Assembly (NCBI GenBank): GCA_900556705.1
Contig: USPT01000051.1
Span: forward strand, 1-6,758
Reading direction: 5' to 3'
Origin: an uncultured Collinsella sp.
Lineage (GTDB): Bacteria > Actinomycetota > Coriobacteriia > Coriobacteriales > Coriobacteriaceae
Length of the DNA stretch: 6,758 nucleotides
The notes under the pieces were generated by a model, which had not been told where the DNA came from, did no database searches, and saw nothing but the letters and a program-made list of their open reading frames with translations. The position numbers and the translations under genes are program-made. Within the stretch, counting starts at the first letter, position 1. Every line of letters begins with the position of its first letter. This document shows, piece by piece, positions 1 to 6,758 of the stretch.

Positions 1-1
1 G

Positions 2-757
2 TTCATCTCGGTGGACGTGCCGGTCGTCGAGCGCCTCAATAATTCCGCCGAGGTGCTTCGCCGCTCCAAGCATGTGGTGTGCTTCGACCACCATCCGGCG
101 CGCGAGGAGTTTGCCGAGCTCAGCCTGAGGCGCGTCGAAGCTGCAGCCTGCGCTATGATCATCGACCGCTTCTTGGACAATTGTGGCATTGTCGCACGTG
201 ATGGCGTTGCGACCTGCCTGCTGTGTGGCTTGGTTACCGATACCGGCCGTTTTCAGTACCAAAACGCCGATGCCGCCGCGTTCCATGCGGCCTCGCGCCT
301 GGTGGCGCACGGTGCCGATCCGGCGCGCGTTGCGCTCGAGGTCTACCAGAGCATGCGCGTTGAGTTTTTGCACCTCAAGTCCATTGTCATGGGTCGCATT
401 AAGACGGTCGCGCATGGGCGCGTGGCGTATAGCTATGCCTACCAGAGCGACCTTGAAGCCTGCGGCGTCACCTCGGACGAGTGCGACGGCCTGGTCGATG
501 TGGTGCGTTCGGTGATGGGCGTCGAGGTCTGCATGTTCTTAAAGGGCATTGAGGGCGATACCAAGGTGCGTGGCAACCTGCGCTCCAAGGGCGACCTCGA
601 TGTGTCCGAGATTGCTGCCAATTTTGGCGGTGGCGGGCATCATGCCGCCGCCGGCTTTTCCAACAACGGAACAATTCTCGAGACGCTCACCGTGGCACTT
701 CCCATGCTGGCCGAGCTGGTAGGGGAGGATCCCGCTTCGGTGACCGTCGAGCTTTAA
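2..757 (+). CDS. nrnA: DHH-family phosphoesterase, nanoRNase/pAp-phosphatase type (5' end outside the window)
   Basis: Partial gene: the frame is already open at base 2 and ends at TAA 755-757, giving 251 visible residues. Seen: an SVDVP segment (visible residues 3-7) that fits the second metal-binding motif of the DHH family, the Asp-His-His signature at bases 86-94 within a VCFDHHPA context, and a C-terminal DHHA1 domain with the glycine-rich GGGGHHAAAGF motif at 626-658, which binds the RNA substrate in this family. Family members usually have about 310-340 residues, so some 60-90 N-terminal residues, including the first metal motif, should lie upstream. Known for the family: Mn-dependent cytosolic hydrolysis of very short RNAs to mononucleotides, and often 3'-phosphoadenosine 5'-phosphate dephosphorylation. 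The gap to truB is only 15 bases, which suggests one operon. The domain call is firm. The exact substrate (nanoRNA, pAp or cyclic dinucleotide) cannot be decided from sequence. Confidence 0.9.
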   Translation, partial: FISVDVPVVERLNNSAEVLRRSKHVVCFDHHPAREEFAELSLRRVEAAACAMIIDRFLDNCGIVARDGVATCLLCGLVTDTGRFQYQNADAAAFHAASRLVAHGADPARVALEVYQSMRVEFLHLKSIVMGRIKTVAHGRVAYSYAYQSDLEACGVTSDECDGLVDVVRSVMGVEVCMFLKGIEGDTKVRGNLRSKGDLDVSEIAANFGGGGHHAAAGFSNNGTILETLTVALPMLAELVGEDPASVTVEL

Positions 758-772
758 CTTTTTGGATGGTAC

Positions 773-1714
773 ATGGCTCGTCGTACGCCTTCACAACTGA
801 ATATGCTGCTCGCTGTCGATAAGCCGGTGGGCTGCACGTCCCACGATGTGGTCTCGCAATGCCGACGCGCCCTCCATGAGCGGCGTGTCGGCCATGCCGG
901 CACGCTCGACCCCATGGCATCTGGCGTCATGGTGGTGGGTGTGGGCCAGGCCACCCGTCTGCTGGGCATGCTCACGCTCGATACCAAAAGCTACGTCGCC
1001 GATATTTCGTTTGGCGCCGAGACCAATACCGATGATGCGGAGGGCGAGGCGGTCCGCACGGTGGCTGTTGCCAACGAGCTCCGCGATCCTGCCTATGCTC
1101 GTGAGCGCTTGGCCGCCATGCTGGGCCCGCAGATGCAGGTGCCGCCGGCGTTTTCTGCTATCTCGGTCAATGGCGTTCGCGCCTACAAGTCTGCTCGCGA
1201 GGGCAATGCGGTGGACCTACCTCCGCGCCCCGTCGAGGTCTATGCCGCCGACCTGATCGCCGTGGGCGGCGAAGGTGATGAAGGTGATACGTGTGTGTGG
1301 ACCGTGGCGTTCTCGGTGAGCAAGGGCACCTATATCCGTGCGCTCGCTCGCGACCTGGGCCGCGCTTGCGATAGCGCCGCGCATATTTCCGCGCTGCGCC
1401 GCACGGCCTCCGGTGTTGTTTCCATTGGCGCCTGTCATGCGGTCGAGGAGCTTTCTCCCGAGTCCGCGGCTGGCTTTGCCCTGGATCCCATTGCGGCCCT
1501 GGGCGCCACACGTGTTGACTTGCCGGGCAATCTTGCCGACGACCTGCTCTGCGGCCGACGCATTCCCGTTGAGCGTGCGCTTGCCGATTTCGATTCCTCG
1601 AAGGCGCCGTTTGCGTTGGTGCTCGATGGGGGACTCAAGGCGCTCGCCCGCATTGAGGGCGGCCGCTTTGTCATGGAGCACGTGTTTCCGCAGGCAATCG
1701 GCGGTGTTCGATGA
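773..1714 (+). CDS. truB: tRNA pseudouridine(55) synthase TruB
   Basis: Isomerises uridine 55 in the T-loop of most tRNAs to pseudouridine. Seen in the 313 residues: an N-terminal LLAVDKPVGCTSHDVV block (residues 12-27), the catalytic motif GHAGTLDPMASGV (40-52) with the nucleophile Asp46, VPPAFSAISVNGVRAYKSAR (123-142), the KGTYIRALARDLG motif (184-196) and LRRTASG (208-214). The C-terminal part ends in a small domain (about 230-313) with the pattern ALVLDGGLKALARIEGG, as in full-length TruB, and the length matches the roughly 310-residue family norm. ATG 773 is the best start: a GGATGG stretch (764-769) precedes it, whereas the next in-frame ATG (803) has no ribosome site. The ATG at 766 is in another frame. 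It follows the phosphoesterase gene by 15 bases and overlaps ribF by four, so translational coupling is likely. Confidence 0.96.
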   Translation: MARRTPSQLNMLLAVDKPVGCTSHDVVSQCRRALHERRVGHAGTLDPMASGVMVVGVGQATRLLGMLTLDTKSYVADISFGAETNTDDAEGEAVRTVAVANELRDPAYARERLAAMLGPQMQVPPAFSAISVNGVRAYKSAREGNAVDLPPRPVEVYAADLIAVGGEGDEGDTCVWTVAFSVSKGTYIRALARDLGRACDSAAHISALRRTASGVVSIGACHAVEELSPESAAGFALDPIAALGATRVDLPGNLADDLLCGRRIPVERALADFDSSKAPFALVLDGGLKALARIEGGRFVMEHVFPQAIGGVR

Positions 1715-2718
1715 TGTTTTCCGCTCGCGAGCTCGCGCGTGTCTTTTTCGCGGGCGAGTCGGACGAGGCTCGCATCGTTGCTGCCGATACGTTTGATGAG
1801 TGTGAGCACTTGGGTGCCGCATCGATTGCCATTGGCGTGTTCGACGGCGTTCACCGTGGACACCAGGAACTCATCGAAGCGCTTGTCCGTGATGCCCGTG
1901 CCCATGGCTGTAAGGCGGTCGTGGTTACCTTCGATCCCGACCCGGACGTTGTGGTGAGCCCTTCGCCCGCTCAAAAATTGATGACGACGGCCGACCGTCT
2001 GCATGCCTTGGCTCAGACTGGGGTCGATACAGTGGTGGCCGTTCCTTTTACGCCTGAGGTTGCGGCACTCGACCATGTCGGTTTTCTCGCACTGCTGTCA
2101 CGCGTAGTCGACATTCGCTCGATTCGCGTTGGCAGTGACTTTAGGCTGGGTCGTGGCGGTGCTTCTGGTGTTGCCGAGATGCGCTCCTGGGGTTCCGAGC
2201 ACGGCGTTGACGTGTATGGTCACGACCTGCTTTGCGAGAGCGGTGAGGCCATTTGCGCCACCCGCATTCGTCATGAGCTGGGACAGGGCCATGTGGAGCT
2301 TGCTGCTGAGTTACTCGGCCGTCCGTATATGGTGCGTGGCGGTGTTATTCGCGGCCGTCACGAGGGTTCTGGCATGGGCTTTCCCACGGCAAACTTGCAG
2401 GTTCCCGACGGCATTCAGGTGCCAGCCGATGGCGTGTATGAGGGTCTGGTGCTGGTCAATGACATCGTGTGGCCCGCTGCCGTTAACGTCGGACTGCCGC
2501 CGACGTATGCCGACGATGCCGCTTCGGCGCATCTCGAGGCCAACTTAATTGGTTATACGGGCGACCTGTACGGCGCTTTCGTTTCGCTGGCGTTTACGCG
2601 CTGGCTGCGTCCCTCGCGTGTGTTCGATTCGCTGGATGAGTTGATCGCGACCGTCGAGGGTAATATCGAAGATATTCGTCACAACTTGGGCGATCAGGGG
2701 GTGAGCATCCGTGATTAG
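1711..2718 (+). CDS. ribF: Bifunctional riboflavin kinase / FAD synthetase RibF
   Basis: Converts riboflavin to FMN (kinase) and FMN to FAD (adenylyltransferase) in the cytosol. Seen in the 335 residues: the nucleotidyltransferase start GVFDGVHRGHQ (42-52) with the HxGH motif at 48-51, VTFDPDP (72-78), VGSDFRLGRGG (140-150) and ATRIR (183-187), which corresponds to the usual SSTRIR motif. The C-terminal flavokinase domain follows, with GMGFPTANLQ (221-230), where PTAN binds the nucleotide and metal, then GVYEG (241-245), NVGLPPTY (259-266), the probable catalytic Glu276 and GDLYG (284-288). Both enzymatic halves look complete. About 37 residues precede the first conserved strand, which is slightly long. 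The start is ATG 1711, or ATG 1714 directly after it; 1711 overlaps the truB stop as ATGA. A weak GGCGGTG lies before it, so initiation probably relies on coupling. The 3' end overlaps dnaG by eight bases. Confidence 0.95.
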   Translation: MMFSARELARVFFAGESDEARIVAADTFDECEHLGAASIAIGVFDGVHRGHQELIEALVRDARAHGCKAVVVTFDPDPDVVVSPSPAQKLMTTADRLHALAQTGVDTVVAVPFTPEVAALDHVGFLALLSRVVDIRSIRVGSDFRLGRGGASGVAEMRSWGSEHGVDVYGHDLLCESGEAICATRIRHELGQGHVELAAELLGRPYMVRGGVIRGRHEGSGMGFPTANLQVPDGIQVPADGVYEGLVLVNDIVWPAAVNVGLPPTYADDAASAHLEANLIGYTGDLYGAFVSLAFTRWLRPSRVFDSLDELIATVEGNIEDIRHNLGDQGVSIRD

Positions 2719-4810
2719 CGATGAGGAAAAAGACCAGGTACGCGCTGCGTCTGACTTGGTTGCCATCGTGCAGGAAACGGTTGAGCTCAAGCCCCGCGGC
2801 CATGAGTTTTGGGGCTGCTGCCCCTTCCATGGCGAAAAGACGCCGTCCTTCCACATTATCCCCGCCACGCAGGTGTGGCATTGCTTTGGCTGCGGCGAGG
2901 GTGGCGACGTCTTCACCTATATCATGAAGCGCGAGAACCTGAGCTTTCCCGAGTCAATCCGTTACTTGGCCGATCGCGCAGGTATTGAGCTGCACGACAC
3001 CGGAGATCGCCGCGAGCGCGGCACCAAGCGTGCCCGCATCTACGATCTGTGCGCCGAGACCGCCCAGTTCTACCACACCATGCTTATGCGCGGTAAGGAC
3101 GGCCGTCCGCGCGAGTACTTTGCCAGTCGCGGCATGGGTGGCGACGTCTGCCGCCGCTACTGCCTGGGCTTTGCACCAGGCCGTAACGCGCTGGTGTCGC
3201 ACCTGTCCCAGGCGGGTTTTACCCCGCAGGAGATGATCGACGCCAACGTTGCCGTGAGCCGCGGGCGCGGGCAGCTTGCCGACCGCTTTTACGACCGCGT
3301 GATGTTCCCCATCTTTGACGAGCAGGGTCACAACATTGCCTTTGGCGGTCGCATTATGGGCGACGGTCAGCCTAAGTATCTCAACACCGCCGAGACGAGC
3401 GTGTTTCATAAAAAGCGAAACCTCTACGGCTTTAATTGGGCCAAGGAGTTTATCGTCGCGCAGGATACCGCCATCGTGGTGGAGGGCTATACCGATTGCA
3501 TCGCCTGCTGGGAGGCGGGGATTAAAAACGTTGTCGCCACGCTGGGCACCGCGCTCACGGAGCATCATGTAAAGACGCTCACCCGCTTTGCCAAGCGCAT
3601 CGTGTATATGTTCGATGGCGATGCCGCGGGCCAGAAGGCCGCCCGCCGCGCGATTCAGTTTATCGAGCAGGATTCGATGGACCTGCGCTGCGTGGAACTG
3701 CCCGACGGCAACGACCCTATGGAGTTTATTACGGCGCACGGCGGCCAGGAGCTGCAGGCGCGCATCGACGCGGCCGAGCCGCTCATGGACTTTGTCTACC
3801 GTTCGCTGCAGGAGTCGAGTGACATCACCACGCCGGGCGGTCGCGCCAAGGCGCTCGAGGATGCGCTGACGCTCATCTATCCGCTGCGCGATAGCTATAT
3901 GATCGACACGTTCTTTATCCAGATTGCCGACCTGCTGGGTTTGGATCTGGAGACCGTGCGCGCGAGCTCGGGCCGTGTGTTTCGCGATGTCGCCAAGCGC
4001 GAGGATGCGGAACGACGTCGTGAGCAGAACTATGAGCGCCAGCGGGCACAGGCTGAGCGGTCCGGTAGCGCGGGCGGTCGGGCGTCGGGTTCTCGCGATG
4101 CCGGTCGCGGTGCTTGGGCATCGGGCGCGACGCCGCCGGTGTCCGCGCCGGCCGAAGAAGAGCCGTACGACTACGTCCCGCTCGATGCCTACGGTGCCGC
4201 GCCCGTGGAGGTCGTCGACGATCTTCCGCCGATCGATGTGCCTGATGGTACGGGCGCTGCGCCCGCCGGTGCCCCGACAGACGCCTCGGCCCCTATGGTT
4301 CTTACCGATCTTGAGCGCAAGTCCTTGGCAGGGGAGCGCGAGCTGTTGACGATGCTTACGAGCTACCCCGACCTGTTCCGCACGTATGCCGACCGCATCT
4401 GCTCCATCGAGTGGGTTGACCCGCGTCACGAGTCTATCGCATGGGCCGTGCTGGCAACGCCGCCGGGAACCGATCCTTCAGCCTGCATGGATGCAGCGCG
4501 CTCGGTGTGTCCCGAGGCGGCAACGCTTGTGAGTGCCGGGCGCATCTCGGCGACGAGCAAGCACCCCACCGAGACGAACATCGTGTTTATGCTCGATACG
4601 CTCGAGCTCTACACCATCAAGCGTCGCATGCGTGCCGCACAGGCCAAGCTGCGCCAGGACCGTTCGCTTGATGATGAGGCCCGTCGTGCGCTGACCGTGC
4701 AGGCCGCGCAGGACTCGCAGCGTCAGCGCGAACTGCAAAAGTCAATCGGCGGCGTGGCGGACCCGTTCCGTTTGATTGGCCTGGAGGCCGCAGGCACCGA
4801 ACAAGCCTAG
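2711..4810 (+). CDS. dnaG: DNA primase DnaG
   Basis: Makes the RNA primers for DNA replication at the fork, working with the replicative helicase. Seen in the 699 residues: an N-terminal CHC2-type zinc finger with ligands Cys37, His40, Cys58 and Cys61 (motifs CPFHGEKTPSF and HCFGCGEGGDVF), a catalytic-core N-part around 115-250 with RFYDRVMFPI and FGGRIM, and a TOPRIM domain with VVEGYTD (256-262, Glu258) and MFDGDAAGQKA (300-310, Asp302 and Asp304). PDGNDP (331-336) follows. Residues about 431-531 form a charged, then Gly/Ala/Pro/Ser-rich low-complexity linker. A helical C-terminal domain (about 532-699) is placed where primases bind the helicase. The start is GTG 2711: AGGGGGTGAG (2696-2705) sits five bases upstream, and ISDEEKDQVRAASDLV matches the usual primase N-terminus. 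At 699 residues it is longer than the common 580-650, owing to the linker. Confidence 0.97.
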   Translation: MISDEEKDQVRAASDLVAIVQETVELKPRGHEFWGCCPFHGEKTPSFHIIPATQVWHCFGCGEGGDVFTYIMKRENLSFPESIRYLADRAGIELHDTGDRRERGTKRARIYDLCAETAQFYHTMLMRGKDGRPREYFASRGMGGDVCRRYCLGFAPGRNALVSHLSQAGFTPQEMIDANVAVSRGRGQLADRFYDRVMFPIFDEQGHNIAFGGRIMGDGQPKYLNTAETSVFHKKRNLYGFNWAKEFIVAQDTAIVVEGYTDCIACWEAGIKNVVATLGTALTEHHVKTLTRFAKRIVYMFDGDAAGQKAARRAIQFIEQDSMDLRCVELPDGNDPMEFITAHGGQELQARIDAAEPLMDFVYRSLQESSDITTPGGRAKALEDALTLIYPLRDSYMIDTFFIQIADLLGLDLETVRASSGRVFRDVAKREDAERRREQNYERQRAQAERSGSAGGRASGSRDAGRGAWASGATPPVSAPAEEEPYDYVPLDAYGAAPVEVVDDLPPIDVPDGTGAAPAGAPTDASAPMVLTDLERKSLAGERELLTMLTSYPDLFRTYADRICSIEWVDPRHESIAWAVLATPPGTDPSACMDAARSVCPEAATLVSAGRISATSKHPTETNIVFMLDTLELYTIKRRMRAAQAKLRQDRSLDDEARRALTVQAAQDSQRQRELQKSIGGVADPFRLIGLEAAGTEQA

Positions 4811-4838
4811 ATGTTGTGGTCAACCAGCGTATTCTCGC

Positions 4839-4866
4839 CTATATCCAGCCCTCTTTTTGGGTATAG
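4839..4866 (+). other. Small imperfect hairpin in the dnaG-rpoD spacer
   Basis: CTATATCC (4839-4846) can pair with GGGTATAG (4859-4866), eight pairs including one G-T wobble, around a 12-base loop. The run of five T lies inside the loop rather than after the stem, so this does not look like an intrinsic terminator. It may be only a chance structure or an operator-like site in the sigma-gene leader region. Confidence 0.3.
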
Positions 4867-4879
4867 ACGTCAATGTGTG

Positions 4880-4888
4880 TGCTAAAGT
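4880..4888 (+). promoter_or_regulatory. Possible extended -10 promoter of the sigma-factor gene
   Basis: TGC followed by TAAAGT (4883-4888) gives a TGn extended -10 with four of six consensus bases. No good -35 lies at 16-18 bases; the nearest candidate, TTGGGT (4857-4862), is 20 bases away, which fits only a promoter that depends on its extended -10. A start near 4895 would leave a leader of about 25 bases before the GTG start. It is an inference from a weak match. Confidence 0.4.
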
Positions 4889-4908
4889 ATTGAGTCCTGT
4901 GGACTATG

Positions 4909-4915
4909 AAGGGAG
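4909..4915 (+). promoter_or_regulatory. Ribosome binding site that decides the sigma-factor start
   Basis: AAGGGAG lies five bases before GTG 4921 and is the only strong Shine-Dalgarno in the spacer. It lies inside the longer open frame that begins at ATG 4906, and nothing similar precedes that ATG (GAGTCCTGTGGACT). The GTG is therefore preferred as the start. Confidence 0.8.
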
Positions 4916-4920
4916 AATCT

Positions 4921-6276
<1,356 letters not shown>

Positions 6277-6277
6277 T

Positions 6278-6307
6278 AGTTACGGCGTTTTACCAAACTC
6301 CGTAACT
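6278..6307 (+). other. Hairpin directly after the sigma-factor stop codon
   Basis: AGTTACGG (6278-6285) pairs perfectly with CCGTAACT (6300-6307). Inside it, after one C-T mismatch, GTTT (6287-6290) pairs with AAAC (6295-6298) around a TACC loop. The stem begins two bases after the TAG stop. No T-run follows (GGTCGACGC), so it is not a normal intrinsic terminator. A role in protecting the mRNA 3' end is possible but not shown. Confidence 0.55.
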
Positions 6308-6319
6308 GGTCGACGCTGC

Positions 6320-6419
6320 GCGGGCACCAGAGCGACAACTTGTCATTCAAAGAGGACGGCATGACCAGAAGGTCTATGCCGTCCTCTTTTCATGCCAATT
6401 TGTTCGCTCTGGTGCCCGC
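6320..6419 (+). repeat. 100-base nested inverted repeat (long imperfect hairpin) enclosing the rpoD terminator
   Basis: The outer arms 6320-6335 and 6404-6419 pair perfectly over 16 bases. Pairing then continues inwards with small mismatches: 6336-6338 with 6400-6402, 6340-6342 with 6396-6398, and 6344-6346 with 6392-6394. The terminator core follows, 6349-6362 with 6376-6389 and 6363-6366 with 6371-6374, ending in an AGAA tetraloop. That is 43 pairs in all. No target-site duplication, transposase or known element end was recognised. Confidence 0.8.
6349..6390 (+). terminator. Strong intrinsic terminator after the sigma-factor gene
   Basis: A 14-pair stem (6349-6362 with 6376-6389) is topped by four more pairs (GACC/GGTC, one bulged T at 6375) and an AGAA tetraloop. 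The stem contains GAGGACGGCAT against ATGCCGTCCTC and runs into TTTT (6387-6390), with AAA on the 5' side pairing part of the T-run. On the other strand the stem is followed by only TTTG, so the main direction is +. It ends transcripts from rpoD, and probably read-through from dnaG. Confidence 0.88.
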
Positions 6420-6493
6420 TCGCTGGCATTGTCAAAACATCGGCGTTTCCGTTGCCGGTGCCGGCAGCTAGAGCGTCCCCAAGGGATCATGGC

Positions 6494-6513
6494 GAGAAAA
6501 ATTCTTAAAAAAG
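6494..6513 (+). promoter_or_regulatory. A-rich, UP-element-like tract before the tRNA promoter
   Basis: An A/T-rich stretch (AGAAAAATTC then TTAAAAAAG) lies just upstream of the -35 box in an otherwise GC-rich genome. Such tracts upstream of stable-RNA promoters often bind the RNA polymerase alpha subunit. This is inference from position and composition only. Confidence 0.4.
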
Positions 6514-6516
6514 TTC

Positions 6517-6544
6517 TTGCCCTGAGCTGATTCGTCCGTATAAT
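6517..6544 (+). promoter_or_regulatory. Sigma-70-type promoter of the tRNA-Asn genes
   Basis: TTGCCC (6517-6522) and a perfect TATAAT (6539-6544) are separated by 16 bases. Transcription would start near 6551, leaving a leader of about 24 bases before the first tRNA. It is the only clear promoter in the region, so it probably drives both tRNA genes, and it is of the kind read by the sigma factor encoded just upstream. Confidence 0.82.
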
Positions 6545-6574
6545 AAACTTCGTTGCTTGAGAGCATGCACCTAT

Positions 6575-6649
6575 TCCTCGGTAGCTCAATGGTAGAGCAC
6601 GCGGCTGTTAACCGCGCTGTTGTAGGTTCGAGTCCTACCCGGGGAGCCA
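6575..6649 (+). tRNA. tRNA-Asn (anticodon GTT), first copy
   Basis: The cloverleaf can be drawn in full. The acceptor stem is TCCTCGG (6575-6581) with CCGGGGA (6639-6645), including one T-G wobble. The D stem is GCTC/GAGC (6584-6587, 6595-6598), and the anticodon stem CGCGG/CCGCG (6600-6604, 6612-6616) carries the loop CTGTTAA, with GTT at 6607-6609. A 5-base variable loop follows, then the T stem GTAGG/CCTAC with loop TTCGAGT. G is the discriminator (6646), as expected for Asn, and CCA (6647-6649) is encoded. Confidence 0.97.
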
Positions 6650-6658
6650 GAATTTTCC

Positions 6659-6676
6659 AGCCCTTTACGTTGGGCT
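6659..6676 (+). other. Small hairpin in the spacer between the two tRNA genes
   Basis: AGCCC (6659-6663) pairs with GGGCT (6672-6676) around an 8-base loop, followed by only TTAAATT. With five pairs and a poor T-run it is at best a weak terminator. A role as a processing signal between the two tRNAs is equally possible. Confidence 0.35.
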
Positions 6677-6682
6677 TTAAAT

Positions 6683-6757
6683 TCCTCGGTAGCTCAATGG
6701 TAGAGCACGCGGCTGTTAACCGCGCTGTTGTAGGTTCGAGTCCTACCCGGGGAGCCA
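6683..6757 (+). tRNA. tRNA-Asn (anticodon GTT), second copy
   Basis: Identical base for base to the copy at 6575-6649, with anticodon GTT at 6715-6717, discriminator G at 6754 and CCA encoded at 6755-6757. It lies 33 bases after the first copy with no promoter between them, so the two are probably cut from one precursor. Confidence 0.97.
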
Positions 6758-6758
6758 G

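Larger units (their letters stand above)
6573..6758 (+). repeat. Tandem duplication of a tRNA-Asn unit, 108-base period
   Basis: Bases 6573-6650 are identical to 6681-6758 (78 bases), covering the whole tRNA plus two bases before and one after it. The 30 bases between (6651-6680) have no second copy inside the window. The window ends exactly where the identity would have to be tested further, so the array might continue. Confidence 0.9.

Noticed and set aside
2954..4429. 491-codon open frame on the - strand opposite dnaG
   Set aside because: It lies wholly within the well-supported primase gene, has no recognisable domain and is explained by GC-rich codon third positions, which deplete stops on the opposite strand.
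6320..6419. Long inverted repeat as a miniature transposable element
   Set aside because: No flanking direct repeats (left neighbour GACGCTGC, right neighbour TCGCTGGC) and no transposase nearby; the terminator explanation covers its core.
6453..6466. Small palindrome TGCCGGTGCCGGCA
   Set aside because: Only five pairs around a four-base loop in GC-rich sequence, with no T-run and no second copy in the window; likely chance.
6361..6471. 36-codon + strand frame starting in the terminator, with GAGG before its ATG
   Set aside because: The ribosome site and start lie inside the terminator stem and would be hidden in RNA. The GAGG is explained by the stem, and the peptide shows no helical membrane or toxin-like pattern.
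6420..6490. Looked for a riboswitch, small RNA or T-box-like element
   Set aside because: No conserved motif or extended pairing could be seen in this segment.
6554..6565. TGCT/AGCA mini-hairpin in the tRNA leader
   Set aside because: Four pairs only; too weak to call a regulatory structure.
6374..6589. 71-codon - strand frame between the sigma gene and the tRNAs
   Set aside because: It would run through the tRNA start, the tRNA promoter and the terminator on the opposite strand, and its peptide has no recognisable features.

Overview
This window is a stretch of core housekeeping genes from a high-GC bacterium. It carries the 3' part of a DHH-family phosphoesterase gene (nanoRNase/NrnA type), then truB, ribF, dnaG and the gene for the primary sigma factor (rpoD/sigA), all on the + strand. 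Two identical, tandem tRNA-Asn(GTT) genes close the window. The protein features fit an actinobacterium: a sigma factor with an acidic/basic low-complexity N-terminus and a region 4 ending in an RHPSRSSKLKDY-type tail, GC-rich codon third positions, and GTG starts. My best guess is the class Coriobacteriia, possibly a Collinsella-like gut species. That is an inference from overall likeness, not proof.

Layout. Positions 2-757 hold the end of the DHH phosphoesterase, whose N-terminus lies outside the window. After 15 bases comes truB (773-1714). truB overlaps ribF by 4 bases (ATGA), and ribF overlaps dnaG by 8 bases (GTGATTAG). These four genes therefore look like one translationally coupled operon. 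A spacer of 110 bases (4811-4920) holds a possible extended -10 promoter and a small hairpin but no convincing terminator, so the sigma gene may be read both from its own promoter and by read-through. The sigma gene very probably starts at GTG 4921, because the only good Shine-Dalgarno lies just before it and inside the longer reading frame that starts at ATG 4906.

The 298-base stretch 6277-6574 has no credible gene. It holds a hairpin right after the sigma stop codon, then a 100-base nested inverted repeat (6320-6419) whose core is a strong intrinsic terminator. An apparently plain segment follows (about 6420-6490), and then an A-rich tract and a sigma-70-type promoter (TTGCCC, 16 bases, TATAAT) for the tRNA genes. 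The two tRNA-Asn genes lie in a 108-base repeat period, and 78 bases of each unit are identical.

How the genes work together. The first part belongs to the translation/RNA group (RNA turnover, tRNA pseudouridylation, FMN/FAD synthesis) that in many bacteria lies downstream of nusA-infB-rbfA. Here it runs directly into the primase/sigma pair of the classic macromolecular-synthesis operon, with no rpsO after ribF and no rpsU before dnaG. I see no defence system, mobile element, CRISPR array or clearly new system. The most unusual items are the long nested hairpin after the sigma gene, the truB-ribF-dnaG-rpoD junction, and the charge-segregated N-terminus of the sigma factor.
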